Shown: positions 1-10,447 of the stretch, piece by piece | How positions within the stretch are numbered: the first letter of the stretch is position 1 | Layout: each line of letters begins with the position of its first letter | Translations under genes and position numbers: made by a program | The notes under the pieces: model-generated | What the model saw: only the letters and a program-made list of their open reading frames with translations | What the model was told of the DNA's origin: nothing | Databases searched by the model: none | Origin: Metridium senile | Lineage: Eukaryota; Cnidaria; Anthozoa; Actiniaria; Metridiidae | DNA: 64,000 nucleotides | NCBI GenBank assembly: GCA_949775045.1 | Contig: OX459100.1 | Location: 13,448,447-13,512,446 of the forward strand | Direction of reading: 5' to 3'

Positions 1-1200
1 TTTCGTGCTTTTAAAGCAATAATAGTTCACCTTTTTCGGTCATATTTTCGCCATTCCTCTTTCCCCTCCCATGCATCCCCGCTTATTTCATGAGTGTCTT
101 TTAAAATACCTTTTTTTGATTTTTTTATTCTATTTAACCCATTTACCCATTTACCCATATATTTCTTCTTTGTTTTTATTTATATTTTTTATCATATTTT
201 TTATTACTGGTTCTTTCTTTCTCCAATTATTCTATATTCCACCATCCATGCCCAATTTTTTTGTTTTTCATTTTCCATATTACTTCATTCATCTATTTAC
301 ATTACTCGTTTTATTATATATCTAATTATATTTTCCACTTTTTCATCCTTCTTTTTAATGTTTCGGTTATTCTTTCACATTTTTTTTCAAGTCCCACACT
401 ACGCCCAGGTCAATGCTTATCAGTTCATCGCTTTTACAAATTGACATTGTAGCGTTTCTTAGTTTTTGCGATTCGAACTCAATGTTACATTGCAGTTTGT
501 ACTGCTACAGCTTTCTTTTAGTGTGCTAATTGAACCCATGTTTATCTTAAGTTGCGTTCTGAACATATGGAAAACTTTTTCATACCCGTATCCTCTATAA
601 AACAAAGATTCGAGCCGTGATCATCTACTTCATTACCCCAGGAAGCCCGACACTAAGAACGGCTGTGAGGGAGACTAACGGTACTACTTCATCCGCTATC
701 TTGAATTTTACACAGGAATGCCGCAGCTTCAGTTTTGTTTTCGTAAGTTTTGCCGTTAGTAACTGAAAGTTTTGCCGTGAATAATAACAGATTTGTCGTG
801 AATAATAAAAGATTTGCCGTGAGTAATAAAGTTTTGCCGTGACATTTATGGGCCACCGTAATTTACCACTAAATAGAGTTGATTAAACAATAGAGAACAA
901 AAGAATTTGCATAATTTAGCAGTATTTAGTAGTATTTATGTTGCACACTTTTAGTGTTATCACTCTACCGTAGTAGCTCTATCTAATACTTGTCAGTTCA
1001 CTGACGGAACAAAAAACAAAATCTTGTTCCTTATTTTCAGCTGTATGATCTTAAACCTCAAGTGTTCTAGTTTCTTAGGTCTACTCTTCAATTTTTTGTG
1101 ATGTATGACTTGTTTTTATTCCAGATTGTCTACTGTATTTTGATTAAAAAATCATCATCATCTAAATTTCCTGTCAAATTAATAAGCCCCTCCCCTCTAT
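1..1200. other. Intergenic, T-rich low-complexity DNA
   Basis: No gene is supported here. Bases about 70-400 are a pyrimidine-rich, T-dominated tract whose open frames are low-complexity Phe/Leu/Ile/Tyr strings without domain character. The remainder is AT-rich unique-looking sequence plus the minisatellite at 735-845. Confidence 0.6.
735..845. repeat. Minisatellite, TTTTGCCGTGA units
   Basis: Imperfect tandem units of about 22-24 bp built on GTTTTGCCGTGAATAATAA occur about five times. The array ends at GGGCCACCGTA (about 850-860), a motif that also terminates the hairpin-bounded minisatellite at 30513-30687, so both may be internal arrays of related foldback elements. Confidence 0.6.
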
Positions 1201-1202
1201 TA

Positions 1203-1417
1203 CAGTGCGGACACTCTAACTGGGCCCACCTGAGCAAAACTGTCCAATCACAATCGATCAACAGAAAATCGATTCCCGATAAAACCCCATTAATAAAATC
1301 AGCGTTAAGATCTTGGATGATATTTTGTACAAGGTTTTGGCGCTTTTTAATAAATCAAGTGTTCGTAGTTTTGATATCAGTTTTATTCAAGTGGGCCCAG
1401 TTAGTGTGTTTGCACTG
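1203..1417. mobile_element. Foldback MITE, Tc1/mariner-like (TA target)
   Basis: About 43 bp at the left end (CAGTGCGGACACTCTAACTG...) recurs inverted at the right end with few mismatches. TA dinucleotides flank both ends (1201-1202 and 1418-1419), as expected of a Tc1/mariner-type target duplication. No coding capacity. The termini resemble those of the element at 31037-31253 (both begin CAGTGCG). Confidence 0.65.
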
Positions 1418-1420
1418 TAA

Positions 1421-2797
1421 GCCCCCCACTCCTTTAACTGCCCCCCTCTCCTTTAACCGCCCCCCTCTCTAACGAGCTTGAAATAAAAAGCCCCCACGTG
1501 GCTTTTAGAGGACTTACGGTATGATGAAATTAGCTTTGTTTTTAGGGCATTATGCCTGCGGACATTCACCAAGCTTTGGTGATCGATTATGCGTTATTAT
1601 ATTTTCATATTTTCGTTATTTCTCTGGACATTGTTGTTCTTTTCAGTTCATTGTTTATCTTTTATCTTCAATTCTCTTTTTTTTTTGCGTTTTTTTTATG
1701 TTTTTTTGTTTTGTTATTCTTTTGCTCTCTATTGTTTAATCAACACTATTTAGTGGCAAATAGTACAAAATATTGCACACTTTTAGTGATACTATAAATA
1801 AAAGGTCACGCTCAAATCATTGAAGCAGAACAATGAATTAAATTTATGCACATATATTTAGCTAATTATTTTTACAGCACAGCGCTGCTTTTAATTTCAT
1901 TTCAATTCAAAAACTTTACCAATGTTTTTAACTATAGACATATTTAAGTATAGATATAGTGTATATTTGAAGCCTCAATTCTACGGAATTGCTTCGTTTC
2001 TTAATTTAGTAATGTTACTCAAAACGAAATGAGGACTTGGCAATGCCCAACAAATAAAATACTAAAATAAAAGTATCAAAAATTATATAAAATGTCTATA
2101 TATACAAAATATTGTTCTAAAGAAATAAAAAGGGTTAAAATGCATTAAAATTGTGACAGAAATCCATTGAAATGTTTTTATTAGCATAATTAATCAGACG
2201 TTTGTGTGTCACGATGTCACGCACGTCACCGTGACACATGCTATTTTTAGCGTCCACAATGCCTTTTCGAGGAGCTCTAGAATGTCGAAATTCTAGTAGC
2301 CCAAAAATGTTTTTACATTTTCTAAAAGCTAAACGAATGCTCTTTCACAGGAACATTTGTTTATTTCATAAAGTCATGTAACAAATTGGTTTTTTGACTC
2401 CTCAATTTGTGCTATTTTCAGGCATTGAAAATCGACTAAATTTAGGTCAAATTCAAATTCCATTAAATTTTCAATTCTAAATAAAAAACAATTATTTTAC
2501 TGCTGAAATAACAAGTGTTTATCGATCTTTTAAAAGAGCTATACAGTTACAAAATTCAATTTTGTTTACACTTTGAAAATGCATTTCTCGCGGAGTACGT
2601 GTGATGCCGGGAAATCGCCTTATCAAGCCTTCAAACCTAAAATGTCGAATTTCTCCTAAAATAACAATCTGTTGAAACTTTCACTATTATTTCTGTGATA
2701 CGGACATCGAGGGCTATCTTTGAGCAAAGTATGAGGAATTCGGTTTCTGGGCATTTTGCACACCTATGGTCGATATTCTCAGAGGAACGCTCTGAGA
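1421..2797. other. Intergenic, nothing recognised
   Basis: AT-rich sequence on both strands with no conserved reading frame. A short C-rich cluster (about 1421-1495) flanks the MITE. Around 2210-2245 there are closely spaced copies of GTCACG/CGTGAC. Confidence 0.5.
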
Positions 2798-2921
2798 GGA
2801 AACATAGTGACAACAAGCGGAATAAATTGGAGACACTATAAAAGTAATTGGTTGTCTTACAAAACCAGTGAAATGAAACTACGACCACGGTAATTCTAAC
2901 AATAACTTTACATTTGTTCTA
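2798..2921 (+). repeat. Orphan 3' end of a FReD gene (exact 124-bp copy)
   Basis: This segment reads as the last 27 or so codons of a fibrinogen-related domain, its stop codon and about 25 bp of 3' untranslated DNA. It is identical base for base to 3467-3590, 669 bp downstream, and runs straight into the start of the next FReD. The layout fits an unequal crossover between tandem FReD units, or an assembly duplication. Confidence 0.85.
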
Positions 2922-3562
2922 TAGTAGACCCAAAGCTGGACTGTTCAGAAATCTACAAAACTGGAGAGAGACGTAACGGTGTGTTCACAGTAAAACCTGA
3001 CGACCAAGGAGCCTTTCAAGTCTACTGTGACATGACAACTGACGGTGGGGGGTGGACAGTGTTCCAAAGAAGGAAAGACGGATCGGTTGACTTTTATCGT
3101 AACTGGCAAGATTACAAAACAGGTTTTGGAAACCTGAATGGCGAGTTTTGGTTGGGCAATGACTACATTCATCGACTGACAGCAAGAACAGCTTCGAGTC
3201 TGCGCGTTGAAATAGGGGACTGGGTAGGAAATAAGATTAATGCCAAATATGGTAGTTTTAGTGTTGGTGACGAAGCTGAAAAATACAGACTTAGTGTAGG
3301 CTGGTATTCAGGTAATGCTGGGGATTCATTATCATATCATAACAACATGGCATTTACTACAAAAGATAGAGATAATGATAGGAATGGCGATAATTGTGCT
3401 GTTAGATATACTGGTGCATGGTGGTACGACACTTGCTATAAATCTAATCTTAATGGTAAGTATTTAGGAAACATAGTGACAACAAGCGGAATAAATTGGA
3501 GACACTATAAAAGTAATTGGTTGTCTTACAAAACCAGTGAAATGAAACTACGACCACGGTAA
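2922..3562 (+). pseudogene. CniFL fragment A: FReD only
   Basis: About 210 codons encode a complete fibrinogen-related domain, from [14 protein letters not shown] to [10 protein letters not shown] and stop. It has the [10 protein letters not shown] core, a DRDND calcium-type loop and four cysteines. The domain is over 90% alike the FReDs of the two intact genes over its first half. No collagen, Ig or membrane-anchor sequence lies upstream: the frame is closed by TAA at 2903 and joins the orphan 3' end of another copy. There is no in-frame ATG before the conserved domain. It is probably a truncated pseudogene. A TTCTATAG acceptor-like site immediately upstream leaves open a 3' exon of a gene starting further left, but intact copies have no intron there. 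Downstream DNA matches the 3' flank of copy C. Confidence 0.85.
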
Positions 3563-3921
3563 TTCTAACAATAACTTTACATTTGTTCTACAATTGCATG
3601 GATTTCTTGATTTTTTTGTGACGTATCAGTCATCTTGGTATCTTAAATTATTATTCAATGAATTCCACTTTTCCTTTCCGTTGTTTATTCTACAAAATAA
3701 AAGACTATGGGAACCAGGTATGTTATTTTATGTTTTATTTTTATAAGAATACTAAACCGATATTTGTTCAGTTACACATTTCTTCCGGCTCTAATCAATC
3801 GCTACAAAGCGTCAAGCTAAAACTGATACATTGTGCTGTAATTTGTTGTAGTGTTATCTATTAGAAAAATGATATTTTTTTTAAGAACATCTATACTTAT
3901 ACTCTATACTATATCTATACA

Positions 3922-4029
3922 GGGCCAGTTGTTCAAAGCTAAATTAACGCTAATCCTATGTTAACTCTAAAGAAAACCTACAGAGTTAACCTAGGATTAA
4001 CACTAAACTGGATTTGAACAACTGGGCCC
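3922..4029. mobile_element. Hairpin MITE, GGGCCAGTTGTTCAAA termini
   Basis: A 108-bp imperfect palindrome. Left end GGGCCAGTTGTTCAAA and right end TTTGAACAACTGGGCCC are inverted copies, and the internal TTAACTCT...AGAGTTAA also pairs. It is non-coding and small enough to be a foldback MITE. No clear target duplication was found. Confidence 0.65.
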
Positions 4030-4369
4030 AGACGTGTAAGTTTAAAAGTATTGACGTTGCTATATCTAAGAAGACAAATTTACAAAATAATACTAAAAAA
4101 TAATGATACATATTATAATTATATTAAGGAAATAATTAAAACGGTACATTGCACCTATAAAAACCTAATGGAAAGTATTTGGAAAGATAGTGTATACAAG
4201 TAAAATAACGTCTCATACATGATCGATCACCTCTATAGAAAAAACCCTGGATGTCTTTTTAAGAATCTGTAAAAAACTATACCACACAATTCAAATAATT
4301 GTTGTAATTTTCCTTGTTTAAATGGCGTATATATATTGTCCTATTTTAAAGACTTTAAAAAGTATTTTC

Positions 4370-4590
4370 AGGTCAGTGTTTCGTAATGTAATAAGATAGC
4401 TTGTTGATTTACAACCTCATTCACAGTGTCTCTCTCTCTTCCCTTTTCCCGTCGTTGCTCCTTGAGTAGAGAAAGATCTGGGAATAAGGTTGGATGAGAT
4501 CTTATAAACAGAGCTTAATAAGTGATATTTGTCAGTTAAACATCTACCATGTAACCAGTAAAAATAAAAGTAAAATATTTCCTAACAATT
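4370..4590 (+). repeat. 3' flanking block shared by CniFL copies A and C
   Basis: This sequence, beginning TTTCAGGTCAGTGTTTCG, recurs almost unchanged at about 54785-55000. In both places it lies roughly 1-1.7 kb downstream of a CniFL stop codon, so the duplicated unit includes at least that much 3' flank. A shorter match (CCTTTCCATCCAGTCTT) occurs at 4644 and, downstream of copy B, at 16317. Confidence 0.75.
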
Positions 4591-6005
4591 GTGTGTTTGT
4601 TTGTTTTGTAATTTCTTTTTTTAACGCCCCATAGTGACACTACCTTTCCATCCAGTCTTTTATCCTTCAGTACAATTAGCGTTAAGGTGTCTCCAGGTAG
4701 TTTTTCATGGCGCACACATCCCTTTTTGAATTCGCAATTACATGATCTTATCTTCGCCCCATGAATGTGAATTTTTTTACCAAATGACAGTCTTGGATGA
4801 AATTTTTTAAAGATGTTTTAATTATGCTAATCAAAGTTTCCATAGCAACGATAAACAACTTCTTTTGAAAATGTTTTATCTTAAATATCTTTTGAATTTG
4901 AGCTGATTGCGAAAAAACAATAAATGTGCTATAAACTGCTACATTAAGCACATCAATTGGGAAAGTTTCAAGAAAAGATATCTGTTCGATAACGAATAAA
5001 TCACGAAAACATTTAAATGTTATTTTGTTCGCGTGTAAATATAAGCGGTCAAAACATTTCATAGGATGCATAAATTATGATTGTAATACTGCAGAATGTT
5101 TCCTTGGACCTCCATTTAAACTCCCGGCCCTGCGGAAAGCTCCGGTTAAGGTGGCTCGACTGAGTATTTTTGAAGGGCCACCGTCGCTGTTTGATCGCAA
5201 AGTGCGTCGCGCGTAGAAAGATAATTTCAAATTAATTTCCATAGCAACTTCAGGCATAGATTGAAGTTTGTTCTGATGTTTGAAATATTGCAATCGGAAC
5301 TAGCAATAATTTTTAATGATAGAAAAGTGTTTTTTTTACAAATACGACAATTTTAGGCGAACTAGAGTTTTCTATAAAACCGCATTGATTATTTCACAAA
5401 CTCCAGATCAAGTTCTTCGTTGTTGCTGAAAATAAAAGATTTATATGGAGGCATTTTTGAATAAAACGCTTTTAAACATTTACACAGCAAATAAATTAAA
5501 CGATTCAAGCATCCATTTCACTTGATCAAAAACATCACCTTAAAAGCTCAGAAAAAGTTGCGTTTGGTCTCATTTGGTCAACAAATGTCTTAGTTATCCG
5601 TCTTGCGAACATGAACGAAATCCCTTTAGGCTATAAGGACATATATGATTTTCCGTTTGGTGAGATATAACTGCGCTTTTTCTTCTTTTGTCTAATATTG
5701 CACACATTTTTACAAAAGATTTCAAAACTTAAAATTTCCCTGATGAATTTTTTTCTTACAGCAGCATTGGCTTTTTTAAATAGTTATGGGGGGGTACTCT
5801 CCTATTTTTGCTAAGTAATATACATTTTCTGATATCAATTTTGCACTAGTTGTTGCTGTGGAAATGTTGCAGTACACAAAGCCATGTCAGTGCGACCGAT
5901 AAGTTTAATAGAACAAAATCATACATGCTTTAAAAACATTAAAATAATACAATTGCTATATAGCTAGGACCAATGTTGACAAAAAGCGATTTGTTTTTTA
6001 TTTAG
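4591..6005. other. Intergenic, nothing recognised
   Basis: No reading frame shows domain character. Around 5095-5220 a GC-richer patch contains the inverted pair GGTGGC/GGCCACC. Just before 6006 the sequence ends in a splice-acceptor-like TTTTTTATTTAG, which belongs to the recombinase relic that follows. Confidence 0.5.
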
Positions 6006-7012
6006 AATGGGCAACAGAAAAAGGTATCAACATCAAGCTGCAGAATGTAAGTAATGACGAGTTGGACGACAAGCTAAGGTCATTTTACGCTGAAGTGAGA
6101 AGTAAGCAAGCTAGGAGAGGAATACTCAAGAAATACCTTACTTGGGTTAAGAAGCAGAACTGAGCGCTATCTTAATAGTCCTTTCAACAAAGGTGTTAAA
6201 ATAGCTGGCAATCCAATATTCAAGAATCAAGTTGAAGAATCAGAAGAATCAGAAGCAACAGGGTAAACTTAGAGTAACTTAGAGTACAACATAAGCCCTC
6301 AATTGTCGTCGAGGATTTAAAGAAATTCAAGGCAAGTCCATGTTTCAGCCAAACCAATCCAAGCTCACTGTTAATGAATGTGTGGTTCCACATAACATCG
6401 CCCGTACGCTACAATGGCTAACGACGAAGCTACAAAAAATCACCCGGGTGGATTTAGTGACCAAGAAAGCTATGAAAAGTACGGCAGATTCTATCAGACG
6501 GATGATCCCAACGACGGTTACAGTGCTTTACGTCTTTACATAGGTAAATTAAATCCAAAATGCGAGGCATTTTTCCAATTTCCGAAAATAAATTGGTCCG
6601 GTCAAGCCGATGAAGTGTTGTTTGAAAATCGCTGCCTCGGAGTCAACAAACTTGGAAATATGATGAAAGAATTAAGCGTTGCTGCCAAGCTATCCAAGAT
6701 ATACACCAATCATTGTGTGAGGGCGACTGCTATCACTCTTTGGTCGGATAATGGCCATTTCAGGTCTCCGAAATGAACAGTCCCTGGCAAGCTACAACAG
6801 TGCAACACTCGTGCATGAACTCTCGTTCATCTTCAAACCAGCTACAACAGTGCAACACTGTACTCGCTCGAGCCCTAAATTGCAACGAGTCAGAGGTCAT
6901 CCATATATGTTGTCACAGACCGTTTCGGCAAGACAAGAAAAGCGCAACTTTGCGGCCATGTTTTCGGGTTGCTCGATCGGTGCCGTTCACGTTTCATTCA
7001 CCAAGAATCATG
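6006..7012 (+). pseudogene. Crypton-type tyrosine recombinase relic 1 (DUF3504-like)
   Basis: Pieces of a tyrosine-recombinase protein of the Crypton/DUF3504 type follow in order in shifting frames: EWATEKGINIKLQ...LRSFYAEVRSKQ (6006-6160), IVVEDLKKFKASPCFSQTNP (about 6300-6370), and DEATKNHPGGFSDQESYEKY through NHCVRATAITLWSDNG (6414-6750). After a frameshift come MAISGLRNEQSLASYN and a C-terminal FSGCSIGAV motif. Family members integrate circular DNA through Arg, His-x-x-Arg and Tyr residues. Here the first Arg region is deleted, the HCVR motif remains, the conserved His before RNEQS is Leu, and the SYN tyrosine is present. Stops, frameshifts and deletions make it inactive. A splice acceptor precedes the first piece. 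Family names are from memory. Confidence 0.8.
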
Positions 7013-7462
7013 ATCAAGATAAGCCCTAAAAGTAGATTTCCTTCTTTTCAGAACATTTATGTCCTTCAATTTTGCCACAGGGAGGTTCTTTGTAAAACAA
7101 TAATCATTTAGAAGATGTAAAATACTCTTTTAATCATTATATATAAACACATTTCGTCGCTTGCCGTTTGACAGATCAAACACTCGTAGTAACATTTTAC
7201 CGCCGTCTAAATCGAGCGTCCTCAGATTGGCTCTTAGCATGTATTGAGAATTTAGATTTTCACAATAAATTAAAAGTTTGCGACCTCTCTATTGTTTGTT
7301 TTTATTGATTTATTACAAAAAAAATAATTTTATGAAAAAATGAAACATGTCTTCTGTATTTTGACTTCGTCTCGTCTGATCTGCTTTCGAAATTCTCACA
7401 AACGCACCTCGGTTTTAATTAGCGTGTCAAAACACAGAAGACGTATAAGTTGTAGTAACATA
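7013..7462. other. Intergenic with a short inverted repeat
   Basis: No gene is seen. ATGTCTTCTGTATTTTGAC near 7348 and its near-inverse GTCAAAACACAGAAGACGT near 7426 bracket about 95 bp, so a small degraded foldback element is likely. Confidence 0.4.
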
Positions 7463-10412
7463 TATTACAACAACAAATAGACATGGAAAGATAAAAATCC
7501 TCTTTCTAAAGCTAGTGCCAAATATTCAATTTATTTTATTGCAAAGCCTCTGATAAAAGCTGTTCTATTGGTTGCAGAATAAGGCAGGATCTGGTTGCCG
7601 TTTCTTGGACGAAGCTTTTAGCTACAACGGCAAATACAAAAATTTAGGTGCAGCAGTATATAAACAATCCATTAAGCAAGAAACACTAATTAGTACTATA
7701 TAGCACTAGATGGTCAATATTCATAATATACAAATTAGGTAATACCTAATAGCGGAGCTCCAGTTTAAATTATTCTTACAACATCAATATGTGCATGTAA
7801 ATAGTTTTTGTGCATGGGCCATGCCTAATCTAAACTACAAAAGACAACTACAAAATCATAGATATAAGTGGAACGGACTTTTAATTTTATTTACTTTATG
7901 AGCAAATAATAACCTGCTATGTATATATTTTCGATAAAAATTCAAAAATCTTATTTATCACGCATACAGCGTAATATATTTTTCAATAATTTTATGCTCA
8001 AATTATGAAAAAGGTATTTTGTGTGCATAATGAATTATTAACTAAAACATCCAACCCAACCCATTTTTATTTTTAAAATATGAACCTAGAAAAAAACTTC
8101 GATATCACTATAACGTTTCTAGAGAAACAAAATTAGGGGTATCCACGCGTTTTTGAAAAAGATATGAATTTTTAGATTAAATCGTACAAAAATTCGTGAC
8201 AGCGTGAATTGTGTCACGCACGACACAGCGTGCATGATATGATAAAGTCCCATAGACAAAACGCTGAGAAAAATCAAGATTTTGAGCTTCAAATTGACAA
8301 AAACGTTACTTGAACAAGTACTTAATAGGATGGTAACTATGTATTTAAAGGAAAAAAGGGAATTCTATAACATTTCTTTATAAAAAAAAAACACCTTTTC
8401 ATCGAATTAAATTTACAATTAAAAAAAATAGTTATGGCAAATCTTCAAAATTCAAACAAAACAAAAACGACCTGAAACGGTTCTTTTAAAGTGGAATTAA
8501 AGACCTCAAGTATCAGTTCTACCAACACAGGAACTATTTGAAAAGACAAGGATGTTAAAACAAGGTATTTTATTATGAAAAAGTTTGTGTAAAACATCAT
8601 TTTGTTCTGTAAAAAAACACTTTAACAACTTTGAAATAGAAACTATAATAAAAATGTTCGTTTAGTAAACATAAAATAGTCAATATTGCTAAATAAACAG
8701 ATGTTATTCAACCAGTTTTGAATTATGTTTGTATTCTAATTCATCTTTAATGTTTTCCGTTGATGAGTTTGTGAAAAGCACATAAATAAATCCCTTTTTG
8801 AATCGACCAAATACCACAAAAAGTACAATTTACACACTTGTAAACATCGTGTTATGTACGGTTTGTATCTCAAAAAGTAAATCAAATGGAGATAAACGTT
8901 TTCTTTTTTCTTTCTATAATAAATCAGAGAACAGATTCTTCCTTTTTGAAGCTTAATAATTATTTCAAGTTTTTAGGCCGTGTTTTTTCACGCTTGTTAT
9001 CAAACAGTTTTTTCTCAAAAAACTTGAAATAAATAATCCGTTGAACTTACTTTATCGGTGATTATTTTCCAAAGGTTTTCTTCTTCTCAATGACATCGAT
9101 AATATTTTGACGAATACATGAATATACTTGAATCAGTTTTGATGAATTAAACATGGTCATAGTTAAAATCCATAAATAAACTATACTGAAGGAAGCATTT
9201 TAAAGATAGTTTTCATAACGAATAAAGTCGCTTCTTTTTCAATTCTTTTACGTTGCTGTAGTCTTAATCTTCTACGAAGTTTTATCTACAGACAAGTGTT
9301 CTTGGCCTTTCAATCTTTTCCTTTTCTTGAGATAAATTTCTTCATTTTTGTCTCCTTCAAGTTTATTTTCTTCTTTGGTAGTCTTTATTCTTCAAAGAAG
9401 TTTTATCTACAGACACGTTTTATTGGCCTTTCAGTTCTACTGTTCAATTTCTTCATTTTTGTATCCGGCCCAAGTTTATTTTCTTCTTCGGCCAAAACTA
9501 TCTTAATTTGATTCTTCGATGTTCATATTTCTCAGTTGATATTTTAAATATTGTATTTTGTTGTTGTTTGTTTGACTTTTTTTGTCGATAAAAGAACAAC
9601 CTGCTTTCGATTCGGGCTCGATCTGCTATTCGGCGCGCGCGCGCATCACTTTCCCGCCGAAATGTAACAGCCAATCAGTATCGCGATGGGCACGTTGTAC
9701 GGACGTGCGCGCCCGCGATCCTATGTGGTGTCCATGAAAAATCAACTCGATGGGTTACCATTTTTTCTTAAGTATGGTGCTCCGCTTGCGCGGGCCTTCG
9801 GCCCGCGCGGAGCTCCGCTATAATATTATCATTTGTTCGAATACAATTTCTCGACATGGGCTGGAGCTCGAGGAGGGACCATGTTCAGAAATATCGGTCA
9901 AATTTTACCAGCAATGCATAACTTTCGAAACGAAGAAAACAAAAAAGCACATAAACAATTAAATAATGCTTTGTGATGCATTTTTTTGACGAAAAATAGC
10001 TGGAACAATACCAAACATTGTTGAACGTTTAAAATAGTGCAACCTTTAATCTTATTTTAGAGGTGTTAGTCTTTTATCTGTATGAGTTTAATCTAGAAGA
10101 AATTGACGCATCAAACGTACTTTCACGAAACACGGATCAATCTGTGTTATCTGTTCAACTATGCCAACAAAACACAATCAGTAAGCAAAACCAAACTTTT
10201 CATTTTGAATTATTTTAAACACCGGCCAAAGACATTATAATACACGGAATCATCATAATCAAAACTCTGTGAATAATTGTAACCGGCTAAAAATGCTGTT
10301 GACAGTGAGTCTGCAGTTGGGCTCTCTGTGTCACTAGGGGAATTCCCCACAGGGGCATTTAACCTCTGCGTACAAAGTAATTTCCTGTAAACAGTGATTT
10401 ATCATTATCAGG
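7463..10412 (+). repeat. CniFL upstream block, copy 1 (orphan, interrupted)
   Basis: Two pieces (7463-7728 and 9820-10412) align end to end with the 1.1 kb upstream of intact gene D (55052-56195), and a third copy lies at 17509-20290. The block ends with the promoter-proximal GTGTCACTAGGGGAATTCC and GTAATTTCCTGTAAACAGTG elements found just before gene D. Here, however, no CniFL coding sequence follows; at 10413-10447 it passes into another duplicated block. The TATA-like box of gene D (TATAAAG) reads TACAAAG here. It is best read as the surviving promoter region of a lost family member. Confidence 0.75.
7729..9819. mobile_element. About 2.1-kb insertion with GGAGCTCC termini
   Basis: Gene D's upstream block lacks this DNA, so it is an insertion (or a deletion in the other copy). 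Left end ATAGCGGAGCTCC (about 7751) and right end GGAGCTCCGCTAT (about 9812-9824) are inverted. The right end also carries a very GC-rich palindrome (GCGCGGGCCTTCGGCCCGCG, from about 9789). ATAATAT flanks both sides as a possible target duplication. The interior is AT-rich without a convincing gene; a CpG-rich patch (9630-9720) contains a run of CG dinucleotides. Non-autonomous DNA transposon of unknown family. Confidence 0.55.
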
Positions 10413-10447
10413 TATAAAATCACTTGGCTTCGCCCTTCGCCTTTCGA

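Noticed and set aside
71..452. Open frames of 60-116 codons
   Set aside because: They are artefacts of a T-rich tract and have no domain character.
2922..3562. Functional stand-alone FReD gene
   Set aside because: No start codon, signal peptide or promoter precedes the domain, and it abuts another copy's 3' end.
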